64,000 bases of DNA from an uncultured Pseudomonadales bacterium (GTDB lineage Bacteria > Pseudomonadota > Gammaproteobacteria > Pseudomonadales > Azotimanducaceae). A model generated the notes under the pieces. The model was given only the letters and a program-made list of their open reading frames with translations, searched no databases and was not told where the DNA came from. Each line of letters begins with the position of its first letter. Position 1 is the first letter of the stretch. The translations under genes were made by a program, and so were the position numbers. This document shows, one piece after another, positions 40,636 through 51,513 of the stretch. The stretch covers positions 1 through 64,000 of the forward strand of contig CAJJAX010000007.1 in assembly GCA_905182155.1 (NCBI GenBank), read 5' to 3'.

Positions 40636-41366
40636 GGGGCTTTTAATCCGGTGCCTTTGTCCCAAATAGGTAATGGGCCGAAATGCTGAGGCCAGGCGCA
40701 AGGGGTGTCGTCTCGGTCTGCCAGCAGATGCAGAAATGCTGCCCGCGGTATGACCTCGGCGCCTAGCGATAGTAAGTGGGGATTCGGCATCTGGCAGTCG
40801 ATCAGGTTGACGCCAAGGGTTCGGCAGGTTTGGACCAGATGACAAAAAGCGATCTTCGAGGCATTACTTTCGATTGAAAACATCGATTCCCCACAAAAGA
40901 CATTGCCGACACTCACGCCATAGAGCCCACCAACCAAGCGGCCCTGGTTAAAGCAGGCGATACAATGGGCCTCTCCGGCATGAAATAAATGGGTGTAGGC
41001 GGTGATCATCTCTTGGGTGATCCAGGTTCCAAGACCCTGTTCTAACCGATGTTGTTGGCAACCTGCAATCACCGCCTCGAAGTGCTCATCCAGCGTCAAA
41101 TGAAACGGGCTTTGCTTGAGGGTCCGTTTAAGGCTTCGCGACGGCTGAAATCGATCGGGAAAAACCACGGCGCGGTTTGGCGGCGACCACCAAAGTAGCG
41201 GTTGTTGGTCTTCATACCACGGAAAGATGCCGTGTCGATAGGCAAGGCGCAATCGATTCGGGGAAAGGTCCCCGCCCATCGCGAGCAGCCCTTCTGGCTC
41301 ATCTAGGGCCTGCTCAGGGTGCGGGAACCAGAGGTCTTGATCCAATTCGGTTAAGGCGATTGCCAC
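40632..41366 (-). CDS. aat: Leucyl/phenylalanyl-tRNA-protein transferase Aat
   Basis: A 244-residue GNAT-like fold enzyme that adds Leu or Phe to proteins with N-terminal Lys or Arg, creating ClpS-recognised degrons. It has a GTG start. Visible blocks: FPHPEQALDEPEGLLAMGGDL (in part), YRHGIFPWYEDQQPLLWWSPPNRAV (in part), GWI-like TWITQEMITAYTHLF, and GLYGVSVGNVFCGESMFS. It lies 15 bp downstream of trxB and overlaps bpt. Confidence 0.95.
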   Translation of the reverse strand: MAIALTELDQDLWFPHPEQALDEPEGLLAMGGDLSPNRLRLAYRHGIFPWYEDQQPLLWWSPPNRAVVFPDRFQPSRSLKRTLKQSPFHLTLDEHFEAVIAGCQQHRLEQGLGTWITQEMITAYTHLFHAGEAHCIACFNQGRLVGGLYGVSVGNVFCGESMFSIESNASKIAFCHLVQTCRTLGVNLIDCQMPNPHLLSLGAEVIPRAAFLHLLADRDDTPCAWPQHFGPLPIWDKGTGLKAP

Positions 41367-41381
41367 GCCGCGCGCTGCAGA

Positions 41382-42342
<961 letters not shown>

Positions 42343-42371
42343 TTAACATTGCTGTGTCTTGGTTAAGCCCA

Positions 42372-42622
42372 TGGCTTGCTCAGGGCTGTTTAGCTCAGGC
42401 TGTCGCTCAGGCTGTTTAGCTCAAGGCTGTCTAGCTCAGGGCTGTTTTCAGCTCAAGGCTGTTTAGCTCAAGGCTGTTTTCGCTCAAGGCTGTTTAGCTC
42501 AGGGCTGTTTAGCTCAGGGCTGTCTAGCTCAGGGCTGTTTTCGCTCAAGGCTGTTTAGCTCAAGGCTGTTTCAGCTCAGGGCTGTTCTCGCTCAGGGCTG
42601 TCTAGGCTCAAGGCTGTATCAA
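42372..42622. repeat. Degenerate tandem array, about 16 units of 12-17 bp, upstream of trxB
   Basis: Sixteen or so head-to-tail copies of GGCTGTTTAGCTCAA/G fill 250 bp. Every unit keeps GGCTGT at the start and GCTCA near the end; the middle varies in sequence (TTTA, TCTA, TTTTC, TTCTC) and length. The array fills the space between the PA4642-like gene and trxB, both on the minus strand, so it would be in the trxB leader or promoter region. Units contain stop codons in some frames and no frame with a start runs through. Confidence 0.9.
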
Positions 42623-42662
42623 TGGGTCGGTTGTCGACCCGGTTATCCTGGTTTTAATCGGC

Positions 42663-42962
42663 TTAGTTTGCCGTGATATCTGCGCGGGGCATCGCCGTTA
42701 AATAAGCCTCGCCAGCGCCATGTTGTGCAATCCGATCCCAGACGGTTTCACCAAGGTCATTGGTATCCATTAGATGATGGCCCGCTAACCTCAGAACTTG
42801 AATGTAGCGCGAGAAGTCGTCAGCTCGCATGCCTCGATAGCCGGCTTCGATCAGATCAAAATCACGCCTCGTGCCCCGAGCTTTTTGATCTTGATAAAAT
42901 TCATCGATGCGCTGATCGTCCCAGGCGTCATCGAATACTTGAGGTTGCGTTGGTCCAGCCAT
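42663..42962 (-). CDS. PA4642-family conserved hypothetical protein
   Basis: A 99-residue acidic protein. The start ATG 42962 (MAGPTQPQVFDDAWDD) is preferred over the longer frame to 43025. The central block YRGMRADDFSRYIQVLRLAGHHL (shown in part) followed by TNDLGETVWDRIAQH matches the PA4642 family of pseudomonads, which reads YRSMRPEDFARFL...NPRGETLLQVIAQH. It is helical, cytosolic and of unknown function. It is followed by the repeat array and trxB on the same strand. Confidence 0.75.
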   Translation of the reverse strand: MAGPTQPQVFDDAWDDQRIDEFYQDQKARGTRRDFDLIEAGYRGMRADDFSRYIQVLRLAGHHLMDTNDLGETVWDRIAQHGAGEAYLTAMPRADITAN

Positions 42963-43794
42963 TTTATGGTGTCTCCGTTTATCTTGCCCTGTGATTCGGC
43001 CGACGGTTGGGTCAGTCAAGGACAAACGCGGTTAGATCGATCGTCTAGACCCATTGTCGCGCTTGTGGCCCATTGGGCTGCCCAAGACGCTCAAGGATCT
43101 GTTCTCCAGTCTGTCTGCGGATGATTTCTGCGGGTTCAATGGTAAACCATTCGCCCGTCGCCGGGTAGTTGCGCGCATAGAATTTGGCTGGAATCTGAGG
43201 CCAAGCCCTAAGATGATTTACGTCAGGCCCTCGGCTATGATGTAACGGGTGTTTGGGACAAAATCTAGATTCAGGGCGGCCAATGCGGATCAGGGGTGCT
43301 GGGATCGAGTTGGTTGGGGATAAGACGTCTAAGCGAATGCAAGGGGTGAGGACCGTATTAGAGGTGTTTCGGTTGCGACTTTGGTTCAGAGCGCCTGAAT
43401 CTAGAGCCCTTATGGCGAGCGTTAGCGGATCGCGAGGGGACCGAGCATCAAGGCCCATCAGAAAATGCGTTGAATCGGGGCGGTCAATCGAGGCGCTAGA
43501 AAAAGACGCGAAACAGAGACTGTAAAAAAACATCCAGAAGCGCTAAATCGGAACAGAAAGCTAAAATCAAAGCGATGCCGGGTGTAATCGCATCAGTGGC
43601 GCGTGAAGTAGACGAAGTGGCTCATGACATTAAAATAAAAGGCAGGTCGAACGGGGCATCCGCCCGAGGATCTTTTAGGCGATGGGGTTGATGCTAACGC
43701 CGCCGGTAGGTCTATGGCAGGTTTAGGTAAGCGTCCTCAGTTTGGCTGTTTAGGATCGTTGTGATCCGGTCAATGTGGACAAGAAGGTGAGCTT
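42963..43794. other. Intergenic region upstream of ftsK
   Basis: No gene is supported in about 830 bases. Minus-strand frames include short protein-like ends (KFYARNYPATGEWFTIEPAE near 43150, and VPNTRYIIAEGLT ending near 43222). A basic + frame (KIKAMPGVIASVAREVDEVAHD, about 43560-43625) lacks an upstream start. These may be remnants. The last 12 bases hold the AAGGTGA ribosome binding site of ftsK. Confidence 0.5.
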
Positions 43795-46125
43795 TTGGCA
43801 CAAACAAAGTTAAAAGAAGATGACGCAGAGAACCCGTCCGGATTCTTAGCGATTCTTGCGCCCCGATTGCGGGAATCGCTGATTATTGGTCAGTTACTGC
43901 TGGCGGTCCTTTTTGCGGTTGCCCTTTATAGCTTCGACCCGAATGATCCGGGTTGGACCTATACCGGTCTAGATGCCGAAGTGTCGAATCTTGTTGGGTC
44001 TTCGGGCGCCTGGGTGGCGGATGTATTGCTTGTGCTTTTTGGTTTAACGGCCTTAAGTTTTCCCTTTCTCTTACTGATTCCGGTTGTGAAGCGCCTTGTG
44101 AACCGCGGGGATGAACCTTGGGTGTTTGCACTGCTGTTGGTCCAAGGCTTTGGCCTGTTGTTGACGATCGCTGCCTGTGCCGTGCTGTCAGATTTGCACT
44201 TCTATGGCTTCGGTGGGTCGCTCAGGGAAGGCAGTGGGGGGGTGCTGGGTCAGCTGCTCAGTGGATTTTTACTGCCGCGGGTGAGTTATGTCGGCACGAC
44301 AGTGCTCATGTTAGCGACCCTGCTGCTCGGTTTGACCCTCATGATCGAGATTTCCTGGCTCAGCGTCCTGGATCGAACCGGGGGCGCGACGCTCACAGCC
44401 ATAGCCAATATCAAAGCGTTGTTCCACAAACTAAAGCTCGCGCGTCAAACCAGGGCCATCCAGGTCGAGTCAAGCAAGGCGCGTCAATTCAAGCTCGAGC
44501 AGCATGTTGAAAAAACACAAAAACGGGTGCCGGTGAAGATTCAAAAGCGCGAAGAAAAACCGCCGGAAATCAGCGAGCGTGCCACCCGCGAAAAGCAAGG
44601 TAACCTGTTCAAAACCGAGGCCATCGCAGGTCTACCCGCATTGAGTTTGCTCGATGCCCGGGAAGTGAACAGTGAAAAAGGGTTTTCAGAAGATGACCTT
44701 GAAGCGATGTCTCGGTTGCTCGAACTGAAGTTGAAAGATTATGGGGTTGATGCGGAGGTCGTCGCAGTCTTCCCCGGTCCGGTTGTGACCCGGTTCGAGA
44801 TCCAGCCCGCTGCTGGCGTCAAGGTGAGCCGTATCTCGGGTCTGGCAAAAGATTTGGCACGATCACTAGCGGTTATCAGCGTTCGGGTTGTCGAGGTGGT
44901 GCCCGGTAAGCCGGTCGTTGGCATCGAGATTCCCAACGAGGATCGCGAGATCGTTAGATTAAGTCAGGTGTTGTCCTCCAGAGCCTATGATGAGTCTAGC
45001 TCGCCTTTGTCGCTTGCCTTGGGGCATGACATTGCGGGCGAGCCCGTAGTGGTCGACCTCGGCAAAATGCCGCACCTTTTGGTCGCGGGCACAACGGGCT
45101 CGGGTAAATCTGTTGGGATCAACGCGATGATCCTCTCGCTATTGTTCAAAGCCTCACCGGAAGAAGTGCGCTTGATCATGGTCGACCCGAAAATGCTCGA
45201 GCTCGCGGTCTATGAAGGCATTCCACACTTGCTCACCCCGGTTGTCACCGACATGAAAGATGCCGCGAATGCGTTGCGCTGGTGCGTGGCCGAGATGGAG
45301 CGACGCTATCGGTTGATGGCGGCGATGGGGGTTCGGAATGTCGGCGGCTTTAATCGCAAAGTAAAAGATGCCATCAAAGCGTTGTGGACCTTCGACCCTA
45401 CTGCCATGGGTTGGGACGCAGAGCAGGAACCGCCAGAGGCTCCTACCCTTGAATCTCTGCCGTACATTGTTGTGGTGATCGATGAGTTTGCCGATATGAT
45501 GATGATTGTCGGCAAGAAAGTGGAAGAGCTGATCGCCCGAATCGCGCAGAAGGCGCGTGCAGCGGGTATTCATCTGATTTTAGCGACCCAGCGGCCCTCG
45601 GTTGATGTCATCACGGGTTTGATCAAGGCCAATGTGCCAACTCGCATCGGCTTTCAGGTGTCGAGCAAGATCGATTCTCGAACAATTCTGGATCAGGGCG
45701 GCGCGGAGCAACTGTTGGGGCATGGCGACATGTTGTATATGCCCAGTGGTACCCCCATACCGATTCGAGTCCATGGCGCCTTTGTTGATGACGAAGAAGT
45801 GCATCGCGTGGTTGAAAGTTGGAAGGCCTTGGGGGAACCCAACTATTTGCAAGAAATCCTCGATACCAGAACCGATTCGGAGCTGCTTCCTGGATCGGCT
45901 GGGAGTAGTGAGGATGAGGGACCAGAGTCTGACGCGCTATACGATGAAGCCGTGGCTTTTGTGACCGAGAGTGGGCGCGCGTCTATTTCAGCGGTTCAGC
46001 GAAAACTTCGGATTGGCTATAACCGCGCCGCCAGAATGGTGGAGGCAATGGAAGCCGCAGGGATTGTCAGTGCAATGAATAGTAATGGTTCTCGAGAAGT
46101 GCTCGCGCATGCGCCGCCGAATTGA
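43795..46125 (+). CDS. ftsK: DNA translocase FtsK
   Basis: A 776-residue septal DNA pump. TTG 43795 is chosen because AAGGTGA lies just upstream. Residues about 25-190 hold four membrane helices that anchor it at the division site. A short linker follows, then the alpha-beta motor with [12 protein letters not shown] (Walker A) and [12 protein letters not shown] (Walker B). The C-terminal gamma winged helix ([25 protein letters not shown], in part) reads KOPS sites. The linker is much shorter than in E. coli, as in Pseudomonas. lolA starts within or just after its end. Confidence 0.95.
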   Translation: MAQTKLKEDDAENPSGFLAILAPRLRESLIIGQLLLAVLFAVALYSFDPNDPGWTYTGLDAEVSNLVGSSGAWVADVLLVLFGLTALSFPFLLLIPVVKRLVNRGDEPWVFALLLVQGFGLLLTIAACAVLSDLHFYGFGGSLREGSGGVLGQLLSGFLLPRVSYVGTTVLMLATLLLGLTLMIEISWLSVLDRTGGATLTAIANIKALFHKLKLARQTRAIQVESSKARQFKLEQHVEKTQKRVPVKIQKREEKPPEISERATREKQGNLFKTEAIAGLPALSLLDAREVNSEKGFSEDDLEAMSRLLELKLKDYGVDAEVVAVFPGPVVTRFEIQPAAGVKVSRISGLAKDLARSLAVISVRVVEVVPGKPVVGIEIPNEDREIVRLSQVLSSRAYDESSSPLSLALGHDIAGEPVVVDLGKMPHLLVAGTTGSGKSVGINAMILSLLFKASPEEVRLIMVDPKMLELAVYEGIPHLLTPVVTDMKDAANALRWCVAEMERRYRLMAAMGVRNVGGFNRKVKDAIKALWTFDPTAMGWDAEQEPPEAPTLESLPYIVVVIDEFADMMMIVGKKVEELIARIAQKARAAGIHLILATQRPSVDVITGLIKANVPTRIGFQVSSKIDSRTILDQGGAEQLLGHGDMLYMPSGTPIPIRVHGAFVDDEEVHRVVESWKALGEPNYLQEILDTRTDSELLPGSAGSSEDEGPESDALYDEAVAFVTESGRASISAVQRKLRIGYNRAARMVEAMEAAGIVSAMNSNGSREVLAHAPPN

Positions 46126-46135
46126 GGGTTTAGGC

Positions 46136-46795
46136 GTGGGACAATTTTCGGAAGGGTTCCGGGTGCGCCTTTGGGGTCTTCTGACCGCCGGGCTATTGGC
46201 CTTGTGCTCTTTCGCCGCTGCAGCGCCCGCAACCCCAACCGAGCCCGCGTCAGCGCTGACCACCTTGATCGATCAGTTGACGCAATTTCAGCAGTTGCAT
46301 CTTCGCTTTGAGCAGCGCGCGACCGATCCAGGGGGCGAGCTTCAACAAGGCGATTTTTATCTACAGCGTCCTGCTCAGTTTCGCTTGGAATCCGTTGACC
46401 AGCCTTTGGTGGTTTCTGATGGCGAGACAATCTATGAATATGATGCCCTGCTCGCCCAGTTGAAACTGCAATCCTTTGCGTCTTTAACCGCATTGTCCCC
46501 TGCCAAGGTCCTTTTGATGACCGAATCAGAATTGAGTGCGGCGTTCGCTGTGACCTTTGACGATGAATCGGGATCAGGCGCGCGCTTTCGATTGGTGCCA
46601 ACCGATACCGCCTCACTCATTGCTTGGGTGCAGATCGCGTTTGCGGCCGACGTGCCGAGCCAGATTATCTTAATGACCCAGTCTAAAATGCAGGTCTCGA
46701 TTGCCTTGACCTTGATTTCTTTAAACGCGCCCTTGCCTCCGGCATTGTTTCAATTTGAAGTGCCTGAGGGTATCGATGTGATCGATGACCGTTAA
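46136..46795 (+). CDS. lolA: Outer-membrane lipoprotein carrier protein LolA
   Basis: A periplasmic chaperone of about 219 residues that ferries lipoproteins from LolCDE to LolB. GTG 46136 with GAGG 8 bases upstream gives a clean signal peptide (RVRLWGLLTAGLLALCSFAAAAPA); ATG 46109, inside the ftsK end, is an alternative. Family features are LHLRFEQRATDPGGELQQGDFYLQRPAQFR in broken blocks, VSDGETIYEYDALLAQL and the aromatic-rich C-terminal FQFEVPEGIDVID. Position between ftsK and rarA is conserved. Confidence 0.9.
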   Translation: MGQFSEGFRVRLWGLLTAGLLALCSFAAAAPATPTEPASALTTLIDQLTQFQQLHLRFEQRATDPGGELQQGDFYLQRPAQFRLESVDQPLVVSDGETIYEYDALLAQLKLQSFASLTALSPAKVLLMTESELSAAFAVTFDDESGSGARFRLVPTDTASLIAWVQIAFAADVPSQIILMTQSKMQVSIALTLISLNAPLPPALFQFEVPEGIDVIDDR

Positions 46796-46824
46796 TCGAG
46801 TCGGTGATCGAGGTGACTGATGCC

Positions 46825-48186
46825 ATGGGCCCGCCACAGGACCTTCTGAGCGCGATGACGCCTGATGAGGACCGAGGGCAACCCTTAGCCGCCCGAATGC
46901 GCCCTAAAACCCTTCAAGAGATTTCAGGTCAAGACCATCTGTTGGGCAACGGTCGACCGCTTCGGCAACTCATTGAGCAAGGCCAGTTGCACTCCTTAAT
47001 CCTTTGGGGGCCGCCAGGCACCGGCAAAACAACCTTGGCGCGATTGATCGCGAGTCATTGCCAGGCCCATTTTATTGCGCTATCAGCAGTGTTAAGCGGC
47101 GTGAAGGATATTCGTGCGGCCATCGATGAGGCGCGATATCACGCTCAAAAAGGTCAAAGAACGCTGTTGTTTGTCGATGAGGTCCATCGCTTTAACAAAT
47201 CCCAGCAGGATGCGTTTTTGCCCCATGTTGAAGACGGGACCGTGATCTTTATCGGCGCGACGACCGAAAACCCATCGTTTGAGCTCAATGCCGCCTTATT
47301 GTCGAGAGCGCGGGTTTATGTATTGAAGACGCTCGATGTCGTGGCGCTGCTCGAGATTTTAACCCGTGGTTTGAACGAACTGGGTGCCCGATTACCCCTT
47401 CCCGAAGAACACGTTGTGCTTGAAACCATTGCTAAGGCAAGTGATGGGGATGCGCGTTTGGCCCTTAATTTACTTGAAATTGCCTGGACCCATCGGTCTG
47501 GGGAGCATCTTGAGGAAGCCGACTTAGCGTCGATTTTAGGCGATCATGCCCGCCGCTTTGATAAGCGCGGGGACGTCTTCTTCGATCAGATCTCAGCCTT
47601 ACATAAGGCTGTTCGAGGTTCATCCCCCGATGCGGCCCTGTATTGGTTGGCTCGGATGATCGATGGCGGCTGCGATCCGCTTTACATTGCCCGCAGGATG
47701 ATTCGAATGGCCACCGAGGATATCGGTAATGCCGACCCGAGAGCCTTGCAGTTAACCCTCAATGCCTGGGATGTTCAGCGCAGGCTGGGTCCACCGGAAG
47801 GTGAATTGGCGCTGGCCCAAGCGGTCGTTTACTTGGCGGTCGCCGCCAAGAGTAATGCCGTGTATACGGCGTGGGGTGCTGCGCGGGCATTGGTTGCGGC
47901 CGGTGGCTCAGAGGCGGTTCCTTTGCATCTCAGGAACGCGGCAACAGTGCTTATGAAGTCTCTGGGGCATGGTGAAAGCTATCAGTATGCGCATGATTTT
48001 GACGAGGGGTTTGTCCCTGGGGAACGTTATTTTCCGGAGGCTGTGGGTGAGCAGGCGTTTTATGAACCGACCGAGCGTGGCCTCGAGGGTAAGATCCGCG
48101 AGAAGCTGGTGTACTTGCGTAAACTCAGTGCTGCCAGCCCTTTTCAACGCTATGAGGACGACGAGGTGCCGGATGCTCCCGCGTGA
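46825..48186 (+). CDS. rarA: Replication-associated recombination protein A (RarA/MgsA) AAA+ ATPase
   Basis: A 453-residue clamp-loader-like AAA+ protein that acts at stalled forks. ATG 46825 follows AGGTGA at 8 bases; a GTG 21 bases upstream is less likely. It shows LAARMRPKTLQEISGQDHLLG (in part), Walker A GPPGTGKTTLA, LLFVDEVHRFNKSQQD, sensor IGATTENPSFELN and the tetramerisation domain with MIDGGCDPLYIARR. Gene order ftsK-lolA-rarA-crcB-serS is standard. Confidence 0.95.
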   Translation: MGPPQDLLSAMTPDEDRGQPLAARMRPKTLQEISGQDHLLGNGRPLRQLIEQGQLHSLILWGPPGTGKTTLARLIASHCQAHFIALSAVLSGVKDIRAAIDEARYHAQKGQRTLLFVDEVHRFNKSQQDAFLPHVEDGTVIFIGATTENPSFELNAALLSRARVYVLKTLDVVALLEILTRGLNELGARLPLPEEHVVLETIAKASDGDARLALNLLEIAWTHRSGEHLEEADLASILGDHARRFDKRGDVFFDQISALHKAVRGSSPDAALYWLARMIDGGCDPLYIARRMIRMATEDIGNADPRALQLTLNAWDVQRRLGPPEGELALAQAVVYLAVAAKSNAVYTAWGAARALVAAGGSEAVPLHLRNAATVLMKSLGHGESYQYAHDFDEGFVPGERYFPEAVGEQAFYEPTERGLEGKIREKLVYLRKLSAASPFQRYEDDEVPDAPA

Positions 48187-48270
48187 GCAGATATCCGAAA
48201 AGCGTCCTGACTTGAGGGCGCTCAGTTGGGGTCACAAAGATCAAAGGCCGTAGGGAGAGATGAGGTGACA

Positions 48271-48648
48271 ATGATTTGGTTTTGGGTGGGAACGGGTGGT
48301 GCGCTGGGGGCTGTGTTGCGGTTTTATTTGGCCACAAGCGTGGGCCGGGCCGGCTTTGGCGGATTCCCGTTGGGCATTTTCTCCGTCAATGTCCTGGGCT
48401 GCGCGCTGATGGGTGTGGTTTATGTCTTGGTCGAGCGGTTAGACATTTCTGACGAACTTCGGGTTTTTCTCACCGTGGGCCTGCTCGGTGCCTTTACGAC
48501 CTTCTCGACCTTCAGCCTTGAAGTTTATGAACTGTTGGTTGAAGGCCGGTTGACGGTAGCGCTCGGGTATATGTCGGCGACCCTATTCGGGTGTTTGCTG
48601 GCGCTTGCCGCAGGCATTGCAGCCGCGCGTTGGCTATTGGGTCATTGA
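48271..48648 (+). CDS. crcB: Fluoride efflux channel CrcB/Fluc
   Basis: A 125-residue four-helix channel that forms antiparallel dimers and exports fluoride. ATG 48271 follows GAGGTGA. It has GGALGAVLRFYL, FSVNVLGCALMG and the core GLLGAFTTFSTFSLE with the phenylalanine and TTFST sequence lining the pore. I looked for a fluoride riboswitch in the 85 bp upstream and did not find one. Confidence 0.93.
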   Translation: MIWFWVGTGGALGAVLRFYLATSVGRAGFGGFPLGIFSVNVLGCALMGVVYVLVERLDISDELRVFLTVGLLGAFTTFSTFSLEVYELLVEGRLTVALGYMSATLFGCLLALAAGIAAARWLLGH

Positions 48649-48745
48649 TGTCATGCAGCCATTTCGCTACGATTGCCCGCTTTCGATGGCAAGTGACGCG
48701 ACCCGCGTATTGCCTTCAGGCGCTTTGCTAAAAGAAGGATGATGT

Positions 48746-50026
48746 ATGTTAGATCCTAAGTTGATTCGAGGGGACTTAACGGCGCTCGCCGCCCAACTCG
48801 CTCGCCGTCAGTTCGTCCTCGATATTGAGGCGCTTTCGGGCCTGGAGGCCCAGAGAAAATCCGCTCAAACAACTATGGAAACCCTGCAGGCAGAACGCAA
48901 TCGCGTGTCCAAAGCCATTGGCCAGGCCAAGGCGAAAGGCGAAGATACGGCGCCCATCATGGCAACGGTGTCCGACCTAGGCGCGCAACTGGATCAGCAG
49001 AAGGTTGTTTTCGATGAGGCGTCCCAAGCGCTGCAAGCGGTTTTGATGGGCTTGCCGAATCTCCCCGATGCGGGTGTGCCCGAAGGCCTGAATGAAACAC
49101 ACAATGTCGAGATACGGCGCTGGGGCACCCCGAGGGTGTTTGAGCAAGAGGCGCAAGATCATGTGAGCCTTGGGGAGCGCGGTGGGTTAATGGATTTTGA
49201 TGTGGCGGCGACGATGGCCCAATCCCGGTTTGTGGCGCTCAAAGGCGAATTGGCGCAACTGCAGCGCGCGCTGACCCAATTGATGCTCGACACTCACGTC
49301 AATGAGCATGGGTATCAGGAAGTGTACGTGCCTTTTTTAGTTAACGAAGAGGCGCTTAAGGGGACCGGTCAGCTTCCTAAGTTTGGCGATGACCTTTTTC
49401 GAGTTGATCTTGAGCGAGCGCTGTATTTGATCCCAACGGCGGAAGTGCCGGTTACGAATCTTTACCGGGATCGAATTCTGAACCTAAGTGATTTCCCTGT
49501 AAAAATGGTCTGCCATACACCGTGTTTCAGAAGCGAGGCCGGTAGCTATGGCCGCGATACCAGGGGCATGATTCGACAGCATCAGTTTGAAAAGGTTGAA
49601 CTCGTTCAGTTGGTGCCGCCAGAAGAGAGCGAGGCAGCCCATGAAGCGCTCACCCAGCATGCCGAGGCCATTCTTCAGAAATTGGAGCTGCCGTATCGCG
49701 TCATGAATTTGTGCGCCGGCGACTTAGGGGCCTCATCAAGCAAAACTTATGACCTTGAGGTTTGGTTGCCAGGTCAAAATCAATACCGTGAAATTTCATC
49801 CTGTAGCAACTTTAAGGATTTCCAAGCCCGGCGTCTGCAGTCGCGGTATCGCATTGAAGCCAGTGCCAAGCCTGAATTAGTCCACACGGTCAACGGCTCC
49901 GGTCTTGCGGTTGGCCGTACGCTGGTAGCGGTGCTTGAAAACGGTCAAGACGCGCAAGGTCAAATTACGATTCCAGATGCCCTGCGGCCTTATCTTGGCG
50001 GAAAGACGCGACTGCTTGCGAACTAG
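48746..50026 (+). CDS. serS: Seryl-tRNA synthetase
   Basis: A 426-residue class II synthetase. The N-terminal coiled-coil arm (about residues 30-100, [19 protein letters not shown] in part) contacts the long variable arm of tRNA-Ser. The catalytic core has motif 2 [21 protein letters not shown] (in part) and motif 3 [15 protein letters not shown], plus [19 protein letters not shown] precedes ATG 48746. Its stop shares a base with the cysG GTG start (TAGTG). Confidence 0.97.
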   Translation: MLDPKLIRGDLTALAAQLARRQFVLDIEALSGLEAQRKSAQTTMETLQAERNRVSKAIGQAKAKGEDTAPIMATVSDLGAQLDQQKVVFDEASQALQAVLMGLPNLPDAGVPEGLNETHNVEIRRWGTPRVFEQEAQDHVSLGERGGLMDFDVAATMAQSRFVALKGELAQLQRALTQLMLDTHVNEHGYQEVYVPFLVNEEALKGTGQLPKFGDDLFRVDLERALYLIPTAEVPVTNLYRDRILNLSDFPVKMVCHTPCFRSEAGSYGRDTRGMIRQHQFEKVELVQLVPPEESEAAHEALTQHAEAILQKLELPYRVMNLCAGDLGASSSKTYDLEVWLPGQNQYREISSCSNFKDFQARRLQSRYRIEASAKPELVHTVNGSGLAVGRTLVAVLENGQDAQGQITIPDALRPYLGGKTRLLAN

Positions 50027-51513
50027 TGGATTACCTACCGCTTCATTTCAATCTGCGCGGGGCTTTGGTTTTGCTGGTGGGTGGCGGTGAAATCGCGCGG
50101 CGCAAGGCGGTGCTATTGAGCGAAGCTGGGGCCGTGCTGCGGTGCATTGCACCAAGGCTTGAGTTTGATCTGAACGATTTGTCTGCGGACCATGAATGGC
50201 AGCAGAAGGTGTTTGACGACAACGACCTCGAAGGCGCGTGCTTGGTGGTTGCTGCCACGGATGACGCGATGGTCAATGCGCAGGTGTCTCGGACTGCCCA
50301 AGCACGACAGTTACCGGTGAATGTTGTGGACCAGCCGGATCTCAGCACGGTTATTTTTCCGGCGATCATCAACCGCTCGCCCGTCTTGCTGAGTGTGGGA
50401 ACGGGTGGGTCATCGCCCGTGTTGACGCGGTTCCTACGCGAACAACTCGAAGCCCTGGTACCCCAGACCCTGGTTCGGGTTGCCGAGTATTTGAAATCTC
50501 GTCGGCCAAAGCTTAAGACGGTTATTCCTGATATCAGAACGCGCCGTATCACGACCGAAGCTTTTTTTGCTGGGCCAGGTTTTAGTCATGCTGAAGCCGG
50601 AGAGGATGATTTGGCGGATGGCTACCTCTTTAGCCCCGAGGCCGCCGTGGGAGAAGTCTTTTTAGTGGGGGCCGGCCCGGGAGACCCGGATTTGCTCACC
50701 CTTAGGGCGCTGCAATTGCTGCAGCGCGCCGATGTCATTCTTTATGATAATTTGGTTTCGGCGAAGGTATTGGATCGCGCTCGGCGCGATGCAACGCTGC
50801 AGTATGTTGGAAAACAAAGCGGACTGAGTTCAACCCCACAGGCCTCCATCAATGCGCAATTGGTGACCTTAGCGCGTCAAGGCTTACGCGTTGTAAGGCT
50901 GAAAGGCGGCGACCCGTTCATTTTTGGCCGTGGTGGTGAGGAGCTGACGGAGTTAATTGAAGCCGGAATTCCCTTCCAAGTGGTGCCTGGCATTACAGCA
51001 GCATCAGGTTGTGCGGCGTATGCCGGCATTCCCCTGACCCACCGCGATTATGCGCAGTCCGTGCGCTTTGTGACCGGGCATCCGAAAAATGCATCGGTTG
51101 ATTTACCTTGGGCAGAGATGGTCTCGCCTGGGCAGACACTGGTGTTTTATATGGGCCTCGGTGGTTTGTCTGATATTTGTGCTCAATTGATCCGTCATGG
51201 TAAGGCCATCTCAACCCCCGTTGCGGTTATTTCTAAAGGCACCACGCCAGAGGCGGTCAGTGTGATGGGGGATCTTGAAACAATCCCAGGGCTTGTGGCG
51301 CGGGCGCAATTGCCGTCGCCGACGCTGATCATCGTGGGCGAGGTGCTCCGAGCCCCGAGTGTTCGGCCTTTGAGCCGTCAGAGCGATCGATTAATCGCAA
51401 TCGCTTGGCTTGGGCAGCCCCGCGATTTGAGCCAGCTGGCGCCTGGCTCGGCCGCCAAAGAGTTGCATGAGGGCAATGCTCGAAAATTCTGGGTCGTGTT
51501 CACGCTTCAGTAA
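50026..51513 (+). CDS. cysG: Siroheme synthase CysG, with an atypical C-terminal extension
   Basis: A trifunctional enzyme: the N-terminal domain is precorrin-2 dehydrogenase/ferrochelatase (LVGGGEIARRKAVLL; GTGGSSPVLTRFLR), and the C-terminal domain is uroporphyrinogen III methyltransferase (VGAGPGDPDLLTLRAL; GGDPFIFGRGGEEL; VVPGITAASG). It makes siroheme for sulfite reductase, in line with cysB and cysH in this window. The frame runs to 495 residues, about 40-50 more than usual, and the last 123 bp overlap tusE antisense. After TLIIVGEVLRA the tail is not conserved. A +1 shift at the CCCC near 51350 would end the protein at 51373 at the normal length. Confidence 0.92.
   Translation: MDYLPLHFNLRGALVLLVGGGEIARRKAVLLSEAGAVLRCIAPRLEFDLNDLSADHEWQQKVFDDNDLEGACLVVAATDDAMVNAQVSRTAQARQLPVNVVDQPDLSTVIFPAIINRSPVLLSVGTGGSSPVLTRFLREQLEALVPQTLVRVAEYLKSRRPKLKTVIPDIRTRRITTEAFFAGPGFSHAEAGEDDLADGYLFSPEAAVGEVFLVGAGPGDPDLLTLRALQLLQRADVILYDNLVSAKVLDRARRDATLQYVGKQSGLSSTPQASINAQLVTLARQGLRVVRLKGGDPFIFGRGGEELTELIEAGIPFQVVPGITAASGCAAYAGIPLTHRDYAQSVRFVTGHPKNASVDLPWAEMVSPGQTLVFYMGLGGLSDICAQLIRHGKAISTPVAVISKGTTPEAVSVMGDLETIPGLVARAQLPSPTLIIVGEVLRAPSVRPLSRQSDRLIAIAWLGQPRDLSQLAPGSAAKELHEGNARKFWVVFTLQ

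Noticed and set aside
42372-42622. CRISPR array
   Set aside because: The repeats are 12-17 bp and directly adjacent, with no unique spacers and no cas genes. This is a degenerate tandem repeat. The same holds for the 13-bp and 14-bp arrays.
43045-43533. A 162-codon minus-strand frame upstream of ftsK
   Set aside because: Only its last 45 codons look protein-like. The rest has odd composition, overlaps an equally open + frame, and has no known relative or ribosome binding site.
48187-48270. Fluoride riboswitch upstream of crcB
   Set aside because: The leader is only about 85 bp and the conserved GGNGAUGG and pseudoknot segments could not be found.
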